A program made the position numbers and the translations under genes. 6,335 nt of DNA. Origin: VGRW01 sp041498295. GTDB lineage: Bacteria; Myxococcota_A; UBA9160; SZUA-336. The notes below the pieces were generated by a model. The model saw nothing but the letters and a program-made list of their open reading frames with translations. It searched no databases and had not been told where the DNA came from. Positions 1-6,335 of this stretch are shown one piece after another (the first letter of the stretch is position 1; each line of letters opens with the position of its first letter). The stretch covers positions 1-6,335 of the forward strand of contig JBGQIB010000204.1 in assembly GCA_041498295.1 (NCBI GenBank), in the 5' to 3' direction.

Positions 1-3000
1 CGCCGCGGCCAGGCGCGTGCGCGATCGCCGGCGCGCCAACGCGGTGCTGGCCGGTGCGCCGCTCGCCGCGCTCTGGGGGCCGAGCCCGGTGACTCGCGCG
101 AGTGGCCGCTGTCTCGACGTCGTGCGCGTGCTGCGCATCACCCAGGGAGCGCCGGCGGTCGAAGCCGTCGCACTTCGCTGTCAGGCGGTGCTCGAAGCGC
201 TGCGCGGGCGCGCCGACGCCGCGCGCCGGATGCTCGCCTCCTCGCGGCGCATGGTCGAAGAGCTCGGCTTGACCCCGCAGCTGCTAGAGACCGACGTCTT
301 CTCCGGGCTCATCGACTTGCTCGAAGGCGACGCGGCCGCCGCCGAGCGCTGCCTGCGCGGCGCGTACGATGGTCTGCGCGAGCACGGTCTCGGGATCGAC
401 GCCGCGCGCGCCGCCGCGCTGCTCGCCCGCGCGCTGCTCGCGCAGGGTCGCGCTGCCGAAGCTGAAGCGCTGAGCCTGGAGAGCGAGTCGCTCGCCGGAG
501 ACGATCTGCAAGCGGCGATCGCTTGGCGCGGCGCGCGCGCGGAAGCGCTGGCGCGCCGTGGCGAGCATGCGCAGGCCGTCGATTTCGCGCGCGCCGCGGT
601 CGAGATCGCCGCCGCGACCGACGCGCTCCTCCACCACGCCGATGCGCGCAGCGCGCTCGCCACGGCCTTGCGCGCCGCCGGACGGAACGCCGAGGCCGAC
701 AGCGAAGAGCGTCGCGCGATCGAGCTGTGGGAGGCCAAGGGCGCGACCTTGCTGGCCGAGCGCGCGCGGCGCGGCGTCCGGCCGTCGGCCGCAGTCACTT
801 CCGCGAGCACCGATCGCGCCCCGCCGGCGCCGCGCATTCGCGCAAATGTGCGAGCCAACGCCGCGACTGAGTTCCTGGCTCGCTTGGACGCCGTCGTCGT
901 GGCTCGAGACGCCGCCGCGCTCTCGCGCCTGTTCGCAGAGATCGTCGAGATCGTGCACCACCCGACGGCGACGAAGTTCGGTCGCGAGGGGGCGCTCGCC
1001 CGATTTGGATCGCTTCTGCGCGCGGACGACCTCACGTACCGACACGAGCCGCTCGCGACCCTCGGCGACTCACTCGCGCTGGGTCACGCATATACGTCGC
1101 TCAGCGCGCTTGGCGAGGACGACATCGCGCCCTTCGGCGCAATCGACGTCGATACGATCGTCCTGCTCGAAGTCGACGCGAGCGGGCAAGAGCGCCGGGC
1201 CGAGATCTTCGCAGAGAACCGACTGGGCGACGCGATCGCGCGGCTCTACGCGCGCTACGCCGAGCTCCTTCCCGCTGCCACCGAACGCGATCGCGCAGCG
1301 GCGACGGCGCGTTCGGTGGCAGCGGTGCTCGGCGTTGCAGGTGACCCCTCGGCGTTCCGCGGAGTCCTCTCGTCGGAGCTCGAGTTCGTCGATCATCAGC
1401 AGCTCGGCGTAGGAAGGGCGCGCGGCCCCGATCTGGTGCGGCGCGGCAATCTCGTGCTGCACGAGGTGGCCGATCAGGTCGCGAGCCGCGTCGACGAGCT
1501 CCTCGCGCTGCGCAGCGACGGGCTCGTCGCGTGCCGGACGATCTCCGGCACCGACCGGGTCAGTGGCGGCGCGTTCGAGCGCCAGCACCTCGAGCTCTGG
1601 GGCTTCGCTGGCGATGGCCTGCTCGTGCATCTCGAGCACTTCGATTGCGCCAACGCGGCCGCCGCCGTCGCGCGCTTCGATGAGCTCGACGCCGAGTCAC
1701 CCGCCAAGCGCACGCGCCGCGTGCGACCGAATGCCGCGACCGCGTTCGTGACTCGGTTGGACGCCGTAGTCAGGGCCCGAGACGCCGATGCGCTCTCGCG
1801 GCTGTTGTCAGACAGCGTCGCGATCGTGCACCACCCGACGAGGACGGAGTTGGGCCCCGAGGGCGGGCTGACCATGCTCAGAGCGCTGCTGCAGGCAGAG
1901 GGCCTCTCGTTCTACAACGAGCCGTTGGCGACGCTCGGCGATTCGCTCGTGCTGTGTCACACGCACTCGTGGCTCACCGCGCTTGCCGGCGACGACGTCG
2001 CGCCATTCGGCGCAATCGATGGCGACCTGATCGCTCTGATGGAAGTCGACGGGCGCGGACAACAACGGTGGGCCGAGCTATTCGCCATGGATCGACTGAG
2101 TGACGCCATCGCGCGGCTCTACTCGCGCTACGCTGAGCTCTTGCCCGACGGACCCGAGCGCGCCCGGGCAGTGGCGACCGCGAGTGTGGTCGCCGTGTTG
2201 ATGGGACCTCCGGACCTCGGCGACTATCGGACGGCATTCGTGGACGACGTCGTGCTCGTCGATCGGCGGACTTTGGGATCGGGCTCGCTGCGGGGACGCG
2301 AAGTACTCATGCGCGGCTTCAGCCTTCTCTTCGAGGCCGCCGAGCATCTCGTCATCCGCGTCGAAGACGTATTCGCTGCCGATCCAGGCGCGCTGCTAGT
2401 GCGCTGGACGCTTTCGGGCACCGACCGAATCGGTGGTGGGGTCTTCGAGAAGCGCTTCCTCAACTCCTGGGTCTTCGGAAGCGACGGCCGCGTGACTCGC
2501 AACGAGCAATTCGACGCCGAACGAGTCGACGACGCGCTTTCGCGCCTCGACGAGTTCGCGGCGGCCCCGACGCCTGCGCAGCGACGCGTGCGTGCGAACC
2601 TCGCGACCGCAGAGGGTGCGCGCCTGGAGGCTGCAGTCACCGCGCGCGACGAGCACGCTCTGGTGCCTCTGTTCGCCGGCCTCGCCGAAGTCGTCGAACA
2701 CCCGACGGGCGCGGTGTTCGACGGGCTCGCCATGCGAGCGATGTGGGGTTCCCTGATCCGAGCCGAGAGCCCAATGGTCCGCAGCGAGCCTCTCGCGAGC
2801 CTCGGCAACTCACTCGCGCTCTTTCGCTCGTCGATGTCGTTCCGCGCGCTCGCCGAGAATGACGTCGCGCCCTTTGGTGCGGTCACGCGCGACGAGATCG
2901 TCCTGCTCGAGGTCGGCGCGACCGGCCACCACCAGCGACTCGAGCTCTTCGCCCCCGACCACCTCTCGGACGCCATCGCGCGCTTGTACGAGCGCTACGC

Positions 3001-6000
3001 CGAGACACTTCCGGGCGGTTCTGCGCGCGCGCGCGCCGCCGCGACGGCGCGCTCGTTTGCGGCGATCATCGGATCGCTCGACCTCGATCGCTATGCCACC
3101 GCGCTCGCGCCCGCGGTCGAGTTCGTCGATCACAGATCTCTCGGCTTCGGCTCCTCGCGCGGAGCCGAGCCTTTGCTGGCGGGACTTCGCGCCCTGCTCG
3201 AGATCTCGCGCGACACACACACGCGTTTCGGCGACATCCTCGAGCTGCGCTCCGACGCCCTGCTCGTGCGCCGCATGAACTTCGGCACAGAGCGTGTCGG
3301 CGGCGGCGCCTACGAGAGACACACCCTCGCGCTCTGGGTCTTTGGCGCGGATGGCCTCATCACTCGCCTCGAGCAGTTCGACATCGACCGCGAGCACGAA
3401 GCGCTCGCCCGCTTCGACGAGCTGACCGCCGTGTCAGCGAAGCCCGAGCGCCGTGTGCGCGCAAACGCCGCCACCGCGAACGCCGCTCGCTTCGACGCCG
3501 CCGTGGCTGCGCGCGACGCCGGCGCGTTTCTCACGCTGCTCGCCGACGACGTCGAGTCGGTGGACCACACCACCGGTCTCGAGTACGACCGAGAGGGAGC
3601 GATCCGGATCTGGCGCACGTTGCTCCATGCCGAGGACACGGCATTCCGGAACGAGCCGCTTGCGACGCTCGGCGACTCGCTGGCGTTGTGCGGTGTGTCG
3701 ACATCGGCGAGCGCGGCGGCGCGAGGAGCATTCGACGTCGGCGCCGTCGCCTGGGAGCACCTCGTACTGGTCGAGGTCGACGCGCGAGGGCGGCGCCGGC
3801 GGGCCGAGGTCTTCCAGAGCAGCCGCCTGGGCGAGGCCCTCGCACGCCTGTACGCGCGCTACGCTGAGTCACTCCCCGAGGGTGAGGCGCGCGCGCGCGC
3901 ATCAGGTACGGCCGAATCGGTCTCTCGCTGGCTGAAGTCGTACGGCGAGCTGGACCGCTGGGCCGCGCCCGATATCCGCTTCAGGGATCATCGCCCCGTG
4001 GGTATGGGTTCGTCACGCGGAATCGAGCCCGCGAGGCGCGCGTCCCGCTCGCAGCGGGAGCTCGCGCGAGACGTCGTGTTCCGGATCGACGACGTTCTCG
4101 CGCTGCGCGCGGACGCATTCGTTCTGCGCTCGACGACGTCCGGGGTCGATCGCGCCAGCGGCGGCGTCTACGAGCGCGCGCTGCTGCTGATCGGCGTCTT
4201 CGGTTCAGAGGGCCTCGTGACTCGCCGCGAGTGGTTCGAGCCCGGCCGCGATGCCGAAGCGCTCGCCCGCTTCGACGAGCTGATTGCGCCTCGAGAGCCG
4301 GCGCCGCGCCGCGTGCGCGCGAACGCCGCGACGCTGAACGCCGCACGCGCGGGCGCCGCAACCGCCGCGCGTGACGTCGACGCATACGCCGCGTTGCTCG
4401 CCGAGCACGTCGAGTTCGTCGACCATCTGACCGGCGCCGTGTTCGAGCGGCAGGGAGCACTCCGCAGCTGGAGGCATTTCCTCACCGCTGAAGAGGCGAG
4501 GTTCGCGCAGGAGCCGCTGGCGACGTTCGGTGACTCCCTCGCGCTCCTCCACCAGTCGTACTCCTACTCCGGAATTCCCCGAGAGGACTTCAGCTTCGGC
4601 GACGCCGAAGGAGACAACTTCGCGCTGATCGAGGTCGACGCGCGCGGCTTGCGCACGCGCGCCGAGTTCTTCGCCAGCGACCGGCTGGGCGATGCCATCG
4701 CTCGGCTGTACGAGCGCCATGCCGAGTCACAACCCGAGGGAACCGCGCGCGCCCGCGCCGCCGCTACGGCTGAGTCGATCTCTCGCTGGCTGAAGTTGTT
4801 CGACGACCTCGAACACTACGTCGCGCCCGAGGTCGAGTTCGCGGATCACCGTCCCCTCGGGTTCGGTTCGTTGCGTGGAGTGGAACTCACGATGCGCGCG
4901 GCTCGCGCGCAGTTGGAGCTCGGCCGTGACATCGCGTTTCGCGTCGACGACGTTCGCGCGCTGCGCGCTGACGCATTCCTCGTGCGCTCCACGACGTCCG
5001 GCGTCGATCGCGCCAGCGGCGGCGCGTACGAGAGACCGCTGCTGCTCATCGGCGTGTTTGGCTCGGATGGCCTCGCGACTCGCGTCGAGTGGTTCGAGCC
5101 CGAGCGCGACGACGAGGCGCTCGCCCGCTTCGACGAGCTCACGGCCGAGCGACCGAGGTCCGAGCGCCGCGTGCGGCCCAACGCTGCGACCGAGAGCGCG
5201 GTGCGCCTCGACGCCGCGTTCGCCGCACGCGACGTCGACGCGTTCCTCCCGTTCATGGCCGATGAACTCGTGTCCGTGCACCATCCCACCGGCACAACGT
5301 ACGACCGGAAGGGAGCGATCGCGCGCTTGCGCGCGGCGCTCCGGGCCGAGGACACGACGCTCGCAAACGAACCGCTGGCGACCCTCGGCAACTCACTCGC
5401 TCTGTGTCACCAGTCTGCCACGGCGAGCGGACAGTCCGGCCGGACGTTCGATGTCGGCGCCTATGAGATCGAGACCATCAATTTGATCGAAGTCGACACT
5501 AAGGGAAGACGCCGGCGGCTCGAGACCTTCGCAGAAACTCGCCTGGGCGATGCCATCGCGCGCTTGTACGAGCGCTACGCCGAGTTACTCCCCGACGGCG
5601 GCGCGCGCGAGCGCGCCGCGGCGACGGCGCGGTCCGTCGCGACGTTGGTGTCGGTCGGAGCGTTCGACCCGGAACGCCTCCGCACTGCCCTCGCGCCGGA
5701 TCTCGAGCAAGTCGACCAACGGACGGTCGGGCTGGGATCCATCCGTGGTGCCGAGAGCTTCCTGCGCGGGGTCGACGCCCTGCGACAGCTCTCGGAAGAC
5801 TACACCCTGCGCATCGACGACATCCTCGACCTGCGATCCAACGCGGGCCTCGTGCGCATGACGACTTTGGGCACCGACCGCGCGAGCGGCGGCGCGTTCG
5901 AGCGGACATTTCTGCTGCTCCTGGTCTTCGGATCCGATGGCCTCGTGTCGCGCTGGGAGCAGCTCGACGTCGATCGCGGCGCCGACGCGCTCGCGCGCTT

Positions 6001-6335
6001 CGATGAGCTGACTACCGAGTCACCGACGCCCGAGCGCCGCGTGCGGCCCAACGCCGCCACCGCGCATGCGGCCAAAATCGACGCCACGATCGCTGCCGGG
6101 GATGCCGACGGGCTCGCCACTCTGTTCACCGGGGAGTCAGAAGCCGTCGACCACACCACCGGCACGACGTGGGACCGGCAGGGACTCCTGGCCACCTGGC
6201 GCTCCTTGCTTCGGGCTCGAGGCCCGACAGGCCGCCACGAGCCGCTCGCAACACTCGGTGACTCGCTCGCGCTGTGCCGAATTTTGACGTCGGCTCGCGG
6301 TTTTGTCGGCGGGAAGCTCGATGTCGGCGACTACG
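1..6335 (+). CDS. Giant multidomain signalling-type protein, internal/C-terminal fragment: TPR region followed by tandem double SnoaL/NTF2-like repeats (partial at both ends)
   Basis: I translated the frame whose codons begin at base 2 by hand across the window and met no stop codon and no frameshift: 2111 codons, open at both edges. Residue numbers below count from the codon at base 2. Residues 1-257 are helical TPR-like repeats, 258-282 a linker, and 283-2111 a tandem array of a two-part domain of about 290 residues (six copies plus a partial one). The TPR wording matches the C-terminal TPR block known from bacterial proteins built as adenylate/guanylate cyclase (or kinase), AAA/STAND ATPase and TPR. 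If this is one, those domains lie upstream of the window and the protein would exceed 3000 residues; that is inference. I see no membrane segment, so a cytoplasmic protein is likely. The open frame, the repeat conservation at protein level and G/C-rich third positions all support real coding. The function of the array is unknown. Confidence 0.93.
2..772 (+). other. TPR-like helical repeat region, resembling the C-terminal part of cyclase/AAA-ATPase/TPR signalling proteins
   Basis: Residues 1-257 are Ala/Leu/Arg/Glu-rich and form successive helical hairpins separated by short Gly turns. TPR-like turns are visible at LLEGDAAAAERCL (residues 106-118), LLAQGRAAEAEAL (145-157), ARRGEHAQA (184-192) and LRAAGRNAEA (223-232), giving a spacing of about 39 residues over the last four. 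The first 50 or so residues are less regular and may be the tail of an earlier domain. TPR blocks usually mediate protein-protein contacts. In cyclase/AAA-ATPase/TPR proteins this region follows the ATPase, and I assign it by memory of that family's wording rather than by a search. A BTAD/LuxR-type or kinase-linked ATPase upstream would fit as well. No catalytic residues are expected or seen here. Confidence 0.75.
773..847 (+). other. Interdomain linker between TPR region and repeat array
   Basis: Residues 258-282 are rich in Pro, Ala, Ser and Arg with no heptad or barrel pattern, as expected of a flexible tether. The linker runs directly into the first repeat, and its last residues (PRIRAN) partly echo the repeat's own opening motif VRANAAT. 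This could be a remnant of the duplication boundary. Confidence 0.6.
848..1720 (+). repeat. Repeat unit 1 (291 aa): double SnoaL/NTF2-like domain
   Basis: Half A is residues 283-427 and half B residues 428-573. Half A opens with VRANAAT, then RLDAVVVARD, the VHHPT motif, the conserved EPLATLGDSLAL strand, DDIAPFGAI, LLEVD and the closing RLGDAIARLYARYAELLP. Half B has the ATARSVA helix, FVDH, SGTDRVSGGAFER and a final ARFDEL. The length, the N-terminal helix followed by a short V-x-H motif, and the following strands fit SnoaL/NTF2-like folds; the fold is assigned by pattern, not by structure. Half B is the most divergent B half: the usual LGxGSxRG loop reads LGVGRARG, and DCANAAAA replaces the usual D-x-D/E-R-(D/E)-x-E-A stretch before ARFDEL. 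It is the longest unit in the array. Confidence 0.87.
1721..2587 (+). repeat. Repeat unit 2 (289 aa): double SnoaL/NTF2-like domain
   Basis: Half A is residues 574-718 and half B residues 719-862. Half A is clearly the closest relative of unit 1's half A: both share RLDAVV, ALSRL, IVHHPT, EPLATLGDSL and a DDxAPFGAID block. Half B carries the LGSGSLRG loop, SGTDRIGGG and VFGSDGRVTRNEQFD. Its VDH motif reads VDR, so the histidine found in most B halves is replaced, and the closing motif is RLDEF instead of RFDEL. If the histidine is functional, this half has lost or changed that function. Confidence 0.88.
2588..3454 (+). repeat. Repeat unit 3 (289 aa): double SnoaL/NTF2-like domain
   Basis: Half A is residues 863-1007 and half B residues 1008-1151, exactly the same total length as unit 2. 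Half A opens with VRANLATAE (Leu replaces the usual Ala), has VEHPTG, the conserved strand as EPLASLGNSLAL, and NDVAPFGAV, which places it with units 1 and 2. Its closing helix is HLSDAIARLYERYAETLP. Half B is close to consensus: FVDHRSLGFGSSRGAEPLL, then GTERVGGGAYER and VFGADGLITRLEQFD, ending EALARFDEL. Protein features support a SnoaL/NTF2-like pair; ligand and activity are unknown. Confidence 0.88.
3455..4312 (+). repeat. Repeat unit 4 (286 aa): double SnoaL/NTF2-like domain
   Basis: Half A is residues 1152-1295 and half B residues 1296-1437. Half A belongs to the second subtype: VDHTTGLEYDREGAI, EPLATLGDSLALC, then AFDVGA in place of the DDVAPFGAI block of units 1-3. Half B is very like half B of unit 5: both contain an S-(V/I)-SRWLK helix, DHRP, RSTTSGVDRASGG, LLLIGVFGS and EWFEP. 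The two are also the same length, with no insertion or deletion between them. The repeat boundary is the VRANAAT motif preceded by Arg-Arg. Confidence 0.9.
4313..5170 (+). repeat. Repeat unit 5 (286 aa): double SnoaL/NTF2-like domain
   Basis: Half A is residues 1438-1581 and half B residues 1582-1723. Half A is the most divergent A half of the second group: the conserved strand reads EPLATFGDSLALL, and the loop after it is SYSYSGIPREDFSFGDAEG, unlike both the APFGAI and FDVGAYE types. VDHLTG keeps the histidine. The closing helix is RLGDAIARLYERHAESQP. Half B pairs with unit 4's half B (SRWLK, DHRPLGFGSLRG, STTSGVDRASGG, EWFEPERD). A 22-base stretch beginning at 5003 is identical to the one beginning at 4145, exactly one unit (858 bases) upstream. 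Confidence 0.9.
5171..6040 (+). repeat. Repeat unit 6 (290 aa): double SnoaL/NTF2-like domain
   Basis: Half A is residues 1724-1867 and half B residues 1868-2013. Half A is close to consensus: VRPNAAT, VRLDAAFAARDVDAF, VHHPTGTTYDRKGAI, EPLATLGNSLALC, TFDVGAYE, LIEVD and RLGDAIARLYERYAELLP. Half B carries the LGLGSIRGAE loop, LGTDRASGGAFER, LVFGSDGLVSRWEQLD and ALARFDEL. The VDH motif of half B reads VDQ, the second B half (with unit 2) without the histidine. The frame continues uninterrupted into unit 7. Confidence 0.9.
6041..6335 (+). repeat. Repeat unit 7, partial (first 98 aa of half A), cut by the window edge
   Basis: Residues 2014-2111 are the start of another A half: VRPNAAT, KIDATIAAGDADGLATLF, VDHTTGTTWDRQGLL, HEPLATLGDSLALCR and KLDVGDY. 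It belongs to the same subtype as units 4 and 6. The array therefore continues beyond the window, by at least the rest of this half; the total number of units cannot be known from here. The stretch before HEPLATLG reads RARGPTGR, where the other units carry an acidic R/Q/H/T-A-(E/D) step. Confidence 0.88.

Noticed and set aside
181..1045. Two long overlapping minus-strand open frames of 253-284 codons
   Set aside because: They lie opposite the plus-strand gene, and their Ser/Ala/Arg-rich composition is what a GC-biased coding strand throws up in other frames. The plus frame shows family-like TPR motifs and they do not.
523..1412. Plus-strand open frames in the other two frames (for example 523-870 and 558-1412)
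   Set aside because: They overlap the continuous frame and have low-complexity Arg/Ala/Ser/Pro composition with no conserved motif; they are frame shadows.
2758..4010. Possible frameshift or gene boundary where the units diverge
   Set aside because: I followed the reading frame codon by codon, and every unit keeps its motifs in order in the same frame. No stop codon, ribosome-binding site plus start, or gap separates the units.
5255..5257. In-frame ATG codons inside the array as possible starts of separate smaller genes
   Set aside because: In-frame ATGs fall inside conserved domain cores with coding sequence continuing on both sides, and no purine-rich ribosome-binding site or preceding stop supports internal starts.
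1070..6195. A series of minus-strand open frames of 85-250 codons with similar wording (repeated VGWCT, SSSKRAS and VARDR-like phrases)
   Set aside because: Their similarity to each other is the antisense image of the tandem plus-strand repeat, recurring at the same spacing. They lack recognisable domains and break at different points in each unit, whereas the plus frame stays open for 2111 codons.
848..6335. CRISPR array or mobile-element repeats as the source of the periodicity
   Set aside because: The period is about 860-870 bases, the copies are diverged and fully coding, and there are no short identical repeats with unique spacers, no terminal inverted repeats and no transposase.

Overview
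The whole window lies inside one very long plus-strand gene. The frame whose codons begin at base 2 has no stop codon from one edge to the other (2111 full codons). Both ends are cut off, so neither the start codon nor the stop codon is visible. There is no intergenic space, and I see no promoter, terminator, RNA gene, mobile element or CRISPR array. The DNA is very GC-rich, with G/C strongly preferred at third codon positions. This suggests a high-GC bacterium such as an actinobacterium, a myxococcal/deltaproteobacterial lineage or a relative. The sequence does not decide which.

Layout: bases 2-772 encode a helical tetratricopeptide-like (TPR) region. Its wording (ARRGEHAQA, LRAAGRNAEA, LLEGDAAAAE) resembles the C-terminal TPR block of large bacterial signalling proteins that join a nucleotide cyclase or kinase, an AAA/STAND ATPase and TPRs. 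Bases 773-847 encode a short Pro/Ala/Ser linker. From 848 to the end the protein is a tandem array of a unit of about 286-291 residues: six complete copies and the first third of a seventh. Every unit starts with a VRxNxAT motif, usually preceded by Arg-Arg, and all complete units except the second end with ARFDEL (RLDEF in unit 2).

Each unit is itself two related halves of about 142-146 residues (A and B). Both look like SnoaL/NTF2-like alpha+beta-barrel domains, so the window holds about thirteen such modules in a row. The A halves fall into two groups (units 1-3 and units 4, 6 and 7, with unit 5 divergent), and the B halves of units 4 and 5 are especially alike, so the array grew by stepwise duplication.

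How it may work (inference): the unseen N-terminal part would carry the signalling output and ATPase, the TPR block would transmit or scaffold, and the long NTF2-like array would act as a ligand-binding, partner-binding or oligomerisation surface. No enzyme activity can be assigned to the array from sequence alone.
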